Source of the DNA: Dasania marina DSM 21967 | GTDB lineage: Bacteria > Pseudomonadota > Gammaproteobacteria > Pseudomonadales > Dasaniaceae | DNA: 64,000 nt | NCBI RefSeq assembly: GCF_000373485.1 | Contig: NZ_KB891578.1 | Coordinates: forward strand, 1 to 64,000 | Direction: 5' to 3' | Shown here: in pieces, positions 17,824 to 25,911 of the stretch | Layout: each line of letters begins with the position of its first letter | Numbering within the stretch: position 1 is the first letter of the stretch | Position numbers and translations under genes: made by a program | Notes under the pieces: generated by a model | What the model was told of the DNA's origin: nothing | Database searches by the model: none | What the model saw: the letters and a program-made list of their open reading frames with translations, nothing else

Positions 17824-18126
17824 TGACTTCCAAAATTACAATAAATGCAGCGTTTAGCGTTAGGCCTAATAAGGCGTTTATGCTGTTGCCCAGTTCAAAG
17901 GTAAAGCAGTTTCTTAAGTCGTAAAGTTGCGCCATCGAATGGCGCGTCCACTTTTCGCTTCCTCGAAGTCCCCTAGCGTACCGCGCTGCCGCCAGAATAA
18001 GCTATTCTTAAAAAATAACCGCCTATGGCACACGCGGATTAACAGCGGTAATGGCCCAGTTGCATGCATGAGCTATGCACCGGCATAGCCATGAAGTTTT
18101 AACTCTTTTAAGAGGGATACGGCATT
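17824..18126. other. Intergenic with a GCGCCAT hairpin
   Basis: Non-coding stretch after the IS3 relic. It holds a perfect hairpin at 17929-17945 (GCGCCAT, loop CGA, ATGGCGC) and, at 17860-17872, the palindrome TTAGGCCTAA. The final 40 bases contain AAGAGGGATACGGC, a ribosome site for the next gene. No small open reading frame is convincing. Confidence 0.45.
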
Positions 18127-19500
18127 ATGTTGCAGGCAAGAGATGTAAAAACGGTGGCGGATGCAAAGCGTATCGTTGAGGAGCGCGGTTTAAGCCATGT
18201 CAAGGTAGGGCTGTTTGATATAGACGGCGTTATGCGTGGCAAGTATATGAGCAAGCAAAAATTTTTCTCGGCGCTGGATGATGGCTTTGCTTTTTGCGAT
18301 GTGGTGTTGGGTTGGGATAGCAAAGATCAGTTATACGACAATGTTAGCTACACCGGTTGGGCCACGGGTTACCCCGATGCGCCGGTACGCATTTTGCCGA
18401 ACAGTTGCCGTGATGTGGTTGATGAGCCCAAGCAACTTATCTTTATTGCTGAGTTTGCTGGTGCCGCCGAGCAGGTCTGCCCACGGGCGGCTTTGCGCAA
18501 GGTCATAGAAAAAGCTAAGGCTATGGGCTATGAGGCAATGGCTGCCTTGGAATATGAATTTTTCCTATTTGATGAAACTCCCGATAGCATACGTGAAAAA
18601 GGTTACCGCAATTTAAAACCGATAACGCCCGATTTTTTTGGCTATTCCATTATTCGCAACTCAGTGCATGCTGAGTTGTATCAGAAAATTTTGGCTATGG
18701 CGGAGTTGATGGATTTCCCCATAGAGGGCCTGCACACCGAAACCGGCCCCGGCGTTTTGGAAGCGGCTATTACATACGATGAGGCCGAGGCCGCCGGTGA
18801 TAAGGCGGCCTTGTTTAAAACCTTTATGAAGGTGCTGGCGCAGCGCAATAATATGATGGCCACGTTTATGGCGAAGTGGTCTGGTGATTACCCCGGGCAA
18901 AGTGGTCATATCCATCTGTCATTAAAAAATATTGCCGATGGCAGTGCAGTTTTTTTTGATGACAATAATCCACATAATATGAGCGCTACTCAGCACCACT
19001 TTGTAGCTGGCCAGCAGCGGCTGATGCCTGAGCTGCTGGCTATGTTTGCACCCACCGTTAATAGTTATAGCCGTTTGATACCTGGGTTTTGGGCACCTAC
19101 CGATGCTACCTGGGGGGTAGAGAACCGAACCACCGCGTTGCGGGTTATCCCCGGTAATAGCAAGTCGCAACGGGTGGAGCTGCGCTTGGGGGCGGCCGAT
19201 GCCAACCCCTATTTAGCTATAGCTGCAGCGTTGGGTGCGGGCCTATACGGTATAGAACATAAGCTGGAGCCAGAGCCACAGGTAAAAGGCAATGCTTATG
19301 AACAAATCCATGCAGCCGAGTTGGCATTGCCTAAGACGCTATGGGAGGCGGCGCAAAAACTCAAACAATCCACGGCCGCGAAATTATTATTGGGTGAGCC
19401 GTTTGTTGAACATTTTGCAGCAACCCGCGAGTGGGAGGAGCGTGAGTTTAGGCGTCATATAAGTGATTGGGAGTTACAACGCTACTTCGAAATTATTTAA
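18127..19500 (+). CDS. Glutamine-synthetase-family ligase
   Basis: ATP-dependent ligase of the glutamine synthetase superfamily, 457 residues. It has the N-terminal beta-grasp part (about 20-110), then the catalytic barrel with ALEYEFFLF (metal-binding Glu), the ATP/metal motif SGHIHLSL and the glutamate-binding block ENRTTALRVIPG with VELRLGAADANPYLA. It lacks the adenylylation loop of housekeeping GlnA and is closer to the PuuA/GlnA4-type gamma-glutamyl-amine ligases that start polyamine or amine breakdown. An iron alcohol dehydrogenase gene follows 70 bases later on the same strand. The substrate amine is not determined. Confidence 0.82.
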   Translation: MLQARDVKTVADAKRIVEERGLSHVKVGLFDIDGVMRGKYMSKQKFFSALDDGFAFCDVVLGWDSKDQLYDNVSYTGWATGYPDAPVRILPNSCRDVVDEPKQLIFIAEFAGAAEQVCPRAALRKVIEKAKAMGYEAMAALEYEFFLFDETPDSIREKGYRNLKPITPDFFGYSIIRNSVHAELYQKILAMAELMDFPIEGLHTETGPGVLEAAITYDEAEAAGDKAALFKTFMKVLAQRNNMMATFMAKWSGDYPGQSGHIHLSLKNIADGSAVFFDDNNPHNMSATQHHFVAGQQRLMPELLAMFAPTVNSYSRLIPGFWAPTDATWGVENRTTALRVIPGNSKSQRVELRLGAADANPYLAIAAALGAGLYGIEHKLEPEPQVKGNAYEQIHAAELALPKTLWEAAQKLKQSTAAKLLLGEPFVEHFAATREWEEREFRRHISDWELQRYFEII

Positions 19501-19570
19501 GCTTTAATCGTTGTCATTTTTGTTTTTAAATTGCCATTGCTTTGATTACATAGCCGTACCGGAGCCACTG

Positions 19571-20737
19571 ATGAATGAATCACACTTTACCGCCAACTGG
19601 AATTACCCCACCGCCATACGCGCCGGGGTAGGTCGTATCAGCGAGCTGGCCGATGCCTGTCACAGCTTAGGCATCAAAGCACCTCTATTAGTGACCGACC
19701 CCGGGCTTGCCGATTTGCCTATGCTGCAGCAAAGCCTAGCGGCTTGTAGTAAGGCGGGTTTACGCTGTGGTTTGTTTAGCCGCATTAAAGGTAACCCAAC
19801 GGCTAAAAATATTAGCGACGGTGTACTGGTTTTTAATGAGGGAAAACATGATGGGGTGATCGCTTTTGGCGGCGGCTCGGCTTTAGATGCAGGTAAGGCT
19901 ATTGCGTTTATGTCGGGACAAAGCGTTGAACTGTGGGCCTTTGAGGATGTTGGGGATAACTGGAGTAAGGCTATTAGCCGTGGCATAGCCCCCATAGTGG
20001 CGGTGCCAACTACGGCGGGCACCGGCTCGGAGGTGGGGCGCGTTGCGGTCATTACCGATGAGGCCAAGCAATTAAAGAAACTTATTTTTCACCCCAAGAT
20101 ATTACCCAGCATAGTGATTTTAGATCCGCAATTAACCGTGGGCTTGCCATCCCAGCTAACCGCCGCTACGGGTATGGATGCCTTGTCGCATAACTTGGAA
20201 GCGTATTGCTCGCCTAGCTATCACCCCATGGCCGCGGGTGTGGCGGTTGAAGGCATGCGTTTAATCAAAAATTATTTACCGCTAGCGGTTGCCCAGGGGG
20301 ATATTCTAGAGGCCAGAATGCAGATGCTGGTTGCCTCCACTTTAGGGGCCACCGCCTTTCAAAAAGGCTTGGGAGCTATGCATGCTTTGGCGCACCCCTT
20401 GGGGGCCTTATACGATGCCCACCACGGTATGTTAAATGCGATTTTGATGCCCTATGTGTTGCAAGCTAATCGGCCGGCGATAGAGCAAAAGATAATACGG
20501 TTGGCGCTTTATTTAGATTTGCCAGGGAGTTTTGCCGCCTTTTTGCAATGGGTGCTGGATTTGCGCCAGCAGGTGGGCATACCTGCAACCTTGGCTGGCA
20601 TAGGCATTAACAGTACGCAGGCCGAGTTGCTTGGCAGCATGGCTGCCGAAGATCCTTCGGCGGGGAGTAACCCCGTTGCTTTTACTGCAGAGCAATATAG
20701 GCAGTTGTTTGTGCGGGCGGTAGAGGGTGTTTTGTAA
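19571..20737 (+). CDS. Iron-containing alcohol dehydrogenase
   Basis: NAD(P)-dependent group III alcohol dehydrogenase of 388 residues. The ATG at 19571 is chosen because GGAG stands 6 bases upstream; an in-frame TTG at 19511 has no ribosome site. The nucleotide loop GGGSALDAGKA and PTTAGTGSEVGRVAVIT are typical. Metal ligands are Asp and His in GMDALSHNLEA and two His in GAMHALAHPLGALYDAHHGM. Pairing with a gamma-glutamyl ligase gene suggests oxidation or reduction of a small hydroxy-acid or aldehyde produced in amine degradation; this is inference from neighbourhood. Confidence 0.87.
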   Translation: MNESHFTANWNYPTAIRAGVGRISELADACHSLGIKAPLLVTDPGLADLPMLQQSLAACSKAGLRCGLFSRIKGNPTAKNISDGVLVFNEGKHDGVIAFGGGSALDAGKAIAFMSGQSVELWAFEDVGDNWSKAISRGIAPIVAVPTTAGTGSEVGRVAVITDEAKQLKKLIFHPKILPSIVILDPQLTVGLPSQLTAATGMDALSHNLEAYCSPSYHPMAAGVAVEGMRLIKNYLPLAVAQGDILEARMQMLVASTLGATAFQKGLGAMHALAHPLGALYDAHHGMLNAILMPYVLQANRPAIEQKIIRLALYLDLPGSFAAFLQWVLDLRQQVGIPATLAGIGINSTQAELLGSMAAEDPSAGSNPVAFTAEQYRQLFVRAVEGVL

Positions 20738-20863
20738 GCCCGAATTTATTGCTGGTAAGTAGCGTTGTTGATGGGCTCCGGCTAGCACCGGCGTAACGAC
20801 AGGCTGTGCTTGCGATCCGCGTAGTTATTAATTGTTTATTAACCCCGCAGTGCACAATATTGA

Positions 20864-21373
20864 TTAATAGGCTTGCAATAATTCACGACGATAATCCGCT
20901 GCATTAACCTCCACAGCAAACTGCGTCAGCCAATTTTGTAAATCAACCTGCCACTGCTTGAGTTCTGGCAACACCAGTGTGTTGTCATCCAGCGTCCACA
21001 GCTGTTCGCAGCCTTGATAGTAATAGTGCAAAATTAATAGGGCGGAGGCATCGCCTTGTTCAGCAGCGCTGCGTATAGGCCGTAGCTTGCGGTTAATACG
21101 GTTGAGTTCTTGTTTTAAATCCCACACATAGCTGAGATCAGTTAAATAAGAGTGTCCTTTATAGTGGCGTAACAAACCTGTGACTATGATGGCCGCTAGG
21201 GCGACACCGCTGAAGTTCAGCCAAAAATTATCCCCTGAATTAGCCTCGCCCCATAGCGTTACTAATAGCGTCGAAAAGCTGAGAGCTAAAATCACCAACA
21301 CAGTAACTAAAGCTATGCCTACGGTTTTGTAGCGTTGTTTGTACTGGGTTTTGTCTACGGGCTTAAACTGCAC
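20864..21373 (-). CDS. DUF3087 membrane protein
   Basis: Protein of 169 residues with two N-terminal membrane helices (VGIALVTVLVILALSFSTLL and NFSGVALAAIIVTGLL) and a cytosolic helical tail containing YVWDLKQELNRINRKLRPI and YYQGCEQLWTLDDNTLVL. These blocks are the hallmark of DUF3087, found across Gammaproteobacteria and of unknown function. It is convergent with the alcohol dehydrogenase and divergent from radD. No partner is suggested by the context. Confidence 0.75.
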   Translation of the reverse strand: MQFKPVDKTQYKQRYKTVGIALVTVLVILALSFSTLLVTLWGEANSGDNFWLNFSGVALAAIIVTGLLRHYKGHSYLTDLSYVWDLKQELNRINRKLRPIRSAAEQGDASALLILHYYYQGCEQLWTLDDNTLVLPELKQWQVDLQNWLTQFAVEVNAADYRRELLQAY

Positions 21374-21512
21374 GCGGGTTCCTCATAGGGCTAGTGGTTT
21401 TGTGTGGACATTATAGCGGCTTAAGGGCTGCTTGCGTTTAATCATGCACCCAAACCCTAAGATATTACGTATAATCGCTAGCTTTAAACCACTATGGATG
21501 ACGAGCTGGGCT

Positions 21513-23354
21513 ATGCCCGTTACTTTACGCCCTTACCAACAGCAAGCCGTGGACGCCACGCTTAGCCATTTTCGCGCCAGCGATGAGGCGGCGGTGATTG
21601 TGTTGCCTACCGGTGCGGGTAAGAGTTTGGTGATTGCCGAGTTGGCGCGTTTAGCCAAACGCCGCATTTTGGTGCTGGCTCATGTTAAGGAACTGGTGGA
21701 GCAAAACCACAGCAAGTATGCCAACTATGGTTTTAAGGCCAGTATTTTTGCGGCGGGTCTTAAGCAAAAAGACGCAGATACGCAGGTAGTCTTTGGCAGC
21801 GTGCAGTCGGTGAGCCGTAACTTGGCTGCCTTTGATGATCATTTCTCGCTGGTGATTATTGACGAGTGCCATAGGGTGTCTTTGGATGCCGATTCCCAAT
21901 ATCAAACTATTATCAGCCACCTCAAAAGCTTTAACCCGCAGTTAAAAGTGTTGGGCCTAACGGCTACACCCTATCGCCTAGAGAGTGGTTGGATTTACCA
22001 GCAACACATCCCCCAAAATGCGGTTAAAAACACCGAGGCCTGCGCTTTTAAAGTGTGTATTTTTGAATTGCCGTTACGACAGATGATAAACGACCATTTT
22101 TTAACCCCTGTCACCCAGCAAGATGCCCCGGTAGCCTTATACGATTTTGAGCAGCTGCGCCCTAGCGGCCATCAGGGTTATTTTCAGCCCAGTGAGGCGG
22201 ATGTAAACCGGGTATTAAAAGGGGCGAAACGCGCCACTAAGCGCATTATCGCGCAAATCGTAGACCAGGCCAGCGATAGAAAAGGGGGGATGATTTTTGC
22301 GGCGACGGTGACTCATGCCCGCGAGATTATGGGCTACCTGCCCAGCGATTGTAGCGCGTTGATTGTTGGCGATATGAGCCTGCGCGCCCGCGATAGTGTG
22401 ATTAACGCGTTTAAAGCGCAGCAGATAAAATTTTTAGTCAATGTATCAGTGTTGACTACCGGTTTTGACGCGCCACATGTGGATTTAATTGCCATTTTAC
22501 GGCCCACCGAATCGGTAGGCTTATATCAACAAATTATAGGCCGTGGCCTGCGCTTAAGCCCGGGTAAACAAGACTGCTTGGTGTTGGATTATGCTGGCAA
22601 CCCCCATGATTTATTTAGGCCAGAAATAGGCCAGGCCAAACCCGATAGCAATGCGGTGGCGGTAGACGTGCCTTGCCCGGTTTGCCAGCACCGCAATCAA
22701 TTTTGGGGTTTGGTGGATAGTGATGGTGACTTGGTAGAGCACTATGGCCGGCGTTGCCAGGGCTTAGTTGTTGTGAGTGCTCAGCCAGAACTAGAACTAG
22801 AACTAGAACAAAAACAAGAGCTAGAACAAGGAAAAAACCAACAACAGCCGCAAAAAAAACAACAATGCGACTTTCGCTATCGCTTTAAAGAATGCCCTAA
22901 CTGTAATGGCGAAAATGATATAGCCGCGCGGGTATGCAGCCACTGTGAGTATTTGTTGGTAGACCCTGATAATCAATTAAAAGCAGCTTTGCAATTACGC
23001 GATGCCAAGGTGTTACGCTGCAGCGGTATGAGTTTTAGCCAGGCGAAAAGCGCCAAGGGCCAGCCGCGTTTAAAAGTCACTTACCACGATGAAGAGGGCG
23101 CCGAGCTGGCCGAGTATTTTGGCTTTGATACGGCGGCGCAGCGGGGCGCTTTTTATCACCAATTTTGCAAGCAGCATTTAAAAGATCGCCAGCAAAACGT
23201 TAATACCGATACGGTAGACGCCTTACTTCAACAGAGCCACCTTTTTAGGGCGCCAGACTTTGTGATAGGCCGCCAGCAAAAACGCTATTGGGTGGTGCGT
23301 GAAAAAATATTTGATTATCAGGGCCGCTATCGGCTGGCTAATGCCTTGGCATAG
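21513..23354 (+). CDS. radD: DNA repair helicase-like protein RadD
   Basis: Superfamily 2 ATPase that assists RecA-dependent repair. The ATG at 21513 is chosen because [17 protein letters not shown] aligns with E. coli RadD; the open frame extends to 21432. Motifs: Walker [13 protein letters not shown] in [16 protein letters not shown], and motif [17 protein letters not shown]-terminal zinc-binding region has CPVC, a Cys in RRCQG and CPNC-CSHC. Between the zinc parts, where E. coli has a short link, is a Glu/Gln-rich insertion encoded by GAACTA repeats at 22788-22810. The final [18 protein letters not shown] matches the family end. Confidence 0.92.
   Translation: MPVTLRPYQQQAVDATLSHFRASDEAAVIVLPTGAGKSLVIAELARLAKRRILVLAHVKELVEQNHSKYANYGFKASIFAAGLKQKDADTQVVFGSVQSVSRNLAAFDDHFSLVIIDECHRVSLDADSQYQTIISHLKSFNPQLKVLGLTATPYRLESGWIYQQHIPQNAVKNTEACAFKVCIFELPLRQMINDHFLTPVTQQDAPVALYDFEQLRPSGHQGYFQPSEADVNRVLKGAKRATKRIIAQIVDQASDRKGGMIFAATVTHAREIMGYLPSDCSALIVGDMSLRARDSVINAFKAQQIKFLVNVSVLTTGFDAPHVDLIAILRPTESVGLYQQIIGRGLRLSPGKQDCLVLDYAGNPHDLFRPEIGQAKPDSNAVAVDVPCPVCQHRNQFWGLVDSDGDLVEHYGRRCQGLVVVSAQPELELELEQKQELEQGKNQQQPQKKQQCDFRYRFKECPNCNGENDIAARVCSHCEYLLVDPDNQLKAALQLRDAKVLRCSGMSFSQAKSAKGQPRLKVTYHDEEGAELAEYFGFDTAAQRGAFYHQFCKQHLKDRQQNVNTDTVDALLQQSHLFRAPDFVIGRQQKRYWVVREKIFDYQGRYRLANALA
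22788..22810. repeat. GAACTA hexamer repeats inside radD
   Basis: Three tandem GAACTA units and a partial fourth encode alternating Glu-Leu, continuing into a Gln/Lys-rich linker that ends at about 22863. Six-base units keep frame, so length can vary without inactivating RadD. Confidence 0.7.
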
Positions 23355-23518
23355 CCGTTATGTGCTTCTGCAAACAGCCGCGCGGTGGGCTTAGCCATGG
23401 CTAGTGAGCGATTTTTGTGAATCCTTGTGTGGCGATAAATGGTATTCTTAGCGGCTATCTGCCACCTGTCTTTTTATCGAGACTTATCCGGATTTATCCG
23501 GACTTAGCGAGACCTGTC

Positions 23519-24976
23519 ATGACATTCACACAATTGGGTTTATCTGCCCCTATATTACAAGCTGTTACCGAGCAGGGTTACACCACGCCTACGGCTATAC
23601 AGGCGCAGGCTATACCAGCGGTATTGGCAGGTAGAGATGTATTGGCTACGGCGCAAACGGGCACCGGCAAAACGGCTAGCTTTGTGTTGCCACTGCTGGA
23701 AGCGCTGGCGGGTGAGCGTAAGCGACGGGCTAAGCGCCTGCGTGTCTTAGTATTAGTGCCTACCCGTGAGCTGGCTATGCAGGTGGCGGCGAATATTAAT
23801 GTGTATGGCAAGCATGTAGACGTAAAAACCATGACCCTATTTGGCGGTGTTGATGAGCAACCGCAAAAGCAGCAATTAATAGATGGCGTAGATATAGTAG
23901 TGGCCACGCCGGGCCGCTTATTGGATATGGCGCACCAGCGCGCTCTGTATTTTGATGAGCTGGAAGTGTTGGTGTTAGACGAAGCCGATCGCATGTTAGA
24001 TATGGGCTTTATCGCCGACATCAATAAGATTATTGCGCGTTTGCCTGAGCGCAGGCAAAACCTGCTGTTTTCTGCCACCTTATCCGATGAGGTGAGGATG
24101 TTAGCGAAAACGGCCATCCATAACCCAGTGGAAATCAGCTTAACGCCTGACGAAGCTATCACTGCCCAAATTACGCAGTGGTTGGTGAGTGTCGATAAGG
24201 ATAAAAAATCTGCGCTACTCAGCCATTTACTGACCGAGCATAGTTGGACCCAAACCTTAATATTTATACGTACTAAACACGGTGCGGCTAAATTAGTGAG
24301 CCAGTTGGAGAAGCGCGGTGTTAAAGCCGAATCTATACACAGCGGCCGCAGCCAAGCTATGCGCACCCAGCTATTAGCGGATTTTAAGGCGAGTAAAATA
24401 ACCGTGTTAGTGGCCACCGGTGTGGCCGCCCGTGGTATCGATATAGACGAGCTGCAATGCGTGGTGAACTACGACTTGCCCGATGATGCCGACGATTATA
24501 TACACCGCATAGGCCGCACCGGCAGGGCTGGCGCCAGCGGTGAGGCGCTGTCTTTAGTTTCTAGGGATGATTTTAAACGGCTGTGCGCGATAGAGCGCAG
24601 ATTAGGGCAGATTATTACACGCAAAGTGATTGCGGGTTTTGAACCGTTGAAGGACTTGCCTGCGTCTAACTTACAGTTCGAGTCAAAAAAGAGCGAGCCA
24701 AAAAGAAGGGTACAAGCAAAGAGTGCGCAAGAAAAGAATACGCAAAAAAATAGCCGTTCAGAAAGAGCTCCACAGAAAAAGAATATGCAAACAAGCGTGA
24801 GGAAGCCCATTAATAAAGCGGCATATAACTCGCATGAAAACAGGAATACGCCAGCAGTACCAAAGCCCGTTGATAAGCCTGTTCAAACTAATGAGCTGGC
24901 TGTTGATAGCGAACCTAAACCTAAGCGCAGGCCATTAACCGGTATGAAAAGTACCGGTTGGGGTAAGAAAAAATAA
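23519..24976 (+). CDS. rhlE: DEAD-box RNA helicase, RhlE type
   Basis: ATP-dependent RNA helicase of 486 residues that would remodel ribosomal or messenger RNA. The ATG at 23519 is chosen because FTQLGLSAPILQAVTEQGY starts the Q-motif region; the open frame reaches back to 23417. Motifs in order: TPTAIQAQAIP (Q), AQTGTGKT (I), PTRELAMQ (Ia), DEAD in VLDEADRMLDMGF (II), SAT (III), TLIFIRTKHGA (IV), VATGVAARGIDID (V) and HRIGRTGRAG (VI). The C-terminal 100 residues are Lys/Arg-rich and low complexity, as in RhlE/RhlB-like proteins that contact RNA. It follows radD on the same strand. Confidence 0.9.
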   Translation: MTFTQLGLSAPILQAVTEQGYTTPTAIQAQAIPAVLAGRDVLATAQTGTGKTASFVLPLLEALAGERKRRAKRLRVLVLVPTRELAMQVAANINVYGKHVDVKTMTLFGGVDEQPQKQQLIDGVDIVVATPGRLLDMAHQRALYFDELEVLVLDEADRMLDMGFIADINKIIARLPERRQNLLFSATLSDEVRMLAKTAIHNPVEISLTPDEAITAQITQWLVSVDKDKKSALLSHLLTEHSWTQTLIFIRTKHGAAKLVSQLEKRGVKAESIHSGRSQAMRTQLLADFKASKITVLVATGVAARGIDIDELQCVVNYDLPDDADDYIHRIGRTGRAGASGEALSLVSRDDFKRLCAIERRLGQIITRKVIAGFEPLKDLPASNLQFESKKSEPKRRVQAKSAQEKNTQKNSRSERAPQKKNMQTSVRKPINKAAYNSHENRNTPAVPKPVDKPVQTNELAVDSEPKPKRRPLTGMKSTGWGKKK

Positions 24977-25021
24977 TAGAGTTGTAAGGCGCAAACTTGC
25001 AGATGCGAGTTAAAGTCCCTT

Positions 25022-25170
25022 TCGTCATGCCGGGCCTCGACCCGGTATCCATAAACGAATATTTCTAGCCAGACGTTAGTGAGTGATAAGATTTTATTAC
25101 TTTATTGATCAGTACCCTGCGTCATCACTCAGCTAACTACGCATGGATACCGGCTCAAGGCCGGTATGAC
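25022..25170. repeat. 269-bp tandem unit, copy 1 core (MITE/REP-like)
   Basis: About 148-bp core bounded by inverted ends. The left end reads GTCATGCCGGGCCTCGACCC and the right end is its reverse complement with a different loop (CCGGCTCAAGGCCGG). Each end is itself a small palindrome. The interior is A+T-rich. The same core recurs at 25292 and 25561, so copies start 269 bp apart and include an identical spacer of about 120 bp. Confidence 0.85.
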
Positions 25171-25291
25171 AAGGTGGAGTGTATGGCAATAGTTAGTCTG
25201 CTAAGAAATGTTGGGAAAAACTTAATAGCCTATTAAGACTTTTTATCGAACTGTGACTTATAGATTACTTGTAGGGAATAAAGCGTCCTTC

Positions 25292-25439
25292 CTTCATACC
25301 GGGCCTCGACCCGGTATCCATAAACGAATATTTCTAGCCAGACGTTAGTTAGTGATAAGATTTTATTACTTTATTGATCAGTACCCTGCGTCATCACTCA
25401 GTTAACTACGCATGGATACCGGCTCAAGGCCGGTATGAC
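25292..25439. repeat. 269-bp tandem unit, copy 2 core
   Basis: Nearly identical to copy 1, differing at only a few positions (for example CATACC for CATGCC and GTTAGTTAGTG for GTTAGTGAGTG). Ends ATGGATACCGGCTCAAGG and then CCGGTATGAC. The spacer after it repeats the spacer after copy 1. Confidence 0.85.
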
Positions 25440-25560
25440 GAGTTGGAGTGTATGGCAATAGTTAGTCTGCTAATAAATGTTGGGAAAAACTTAATAGCCT
25501 AATCAGACTTTTTATCGAACTGTGACTTATAGATTACTTGTAGGGAATAAAGCGTCCTTC

Positions 25561-25708
25561 CGTCATACCGGGCCTCGACCCGGTATCCATAAACGAATAT
25601 TTCTAGCCAGACGTTAGTTAGTGATAAGATTTTATTACTTTATTGATCAGTACCCTGCGTCATCACTCAGCTAACTACACATGGATACCGGCTCAAGGCC
25701 GGTATGAC
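25561..25708. repeat. 269-bp tandem unit, copy 3 core
   Basis: Third copy, again with CGTCATACCGGGCCTCGACC at the left and CCGGTATGAC at the right. After it the repeated spacer stops and unique sequence leads to the 7-bp repeats. Confidence 0.85.
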
Positions 25709-25817
25709 GAGTTGGGGATGTGTTTCAATAACGAATAGTGGGCAGTCCGCTACAACAGTTAGACTGCCAAAAAAATATTGAAAAACCTTGCAAGTAAAGA
25801 TACCAATATTAAGCTTT

Positions 25818-25908
25818 CACTTGCCACTTGCCACTTGCCACTTGCCACTTGCCACTTGCCACTTGCCACTTGCCACTTGCCACTTGCCACTTGCCACTTG
25901 CCACTTGC
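25818..25908. repeat. 13 perfect copies of a 7-bp repeat
   Basis: CACTTGC is repeated 13 times without error over 91 bases. It ends 3 bases before the stop codon of the minus-strand histidine kinase gene. Perfect identity of so many short units indicates slippage, so the copy number should vary between strains. Unlike CRISPR there are no spacers. Confidence 0.95.
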
Positions 25909-25911
25909 GCG

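Larger units (their letters stand above)
24977..25911. other. Repeat-filled intergenic region
   Basis: Gene-free stretch of 935 bases between rhlE and the minus-strand histidine kinase gene. It is made almost entirely of the three 269-bp units and the 7-bp array. Short open frames across the 7-bp array only translate the repeat and are not genes. Confidence 0.8.

Noticed and set aside
17860-17885. attC-like GCGTTAGGC/GCCTAATAAGG sequence, possible integron cassette site
   Set aside because: Only one short core-like match, no second simple site at the right distance and no integrase or cassette genes; more likely a chance palindrome.
20772-20799. CCGG-CCGG structure after the alcohol dehydrogenase as a REP element
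   Set aside because: Only a 4-bp stem is possible and the flanks do not match the CATnCCGG plan of the other repeats.
25818-25908. Possible CRISPR array
   Set aside because: The 7-bp units are contiguous with no spacers and no cas genes are present in the window.
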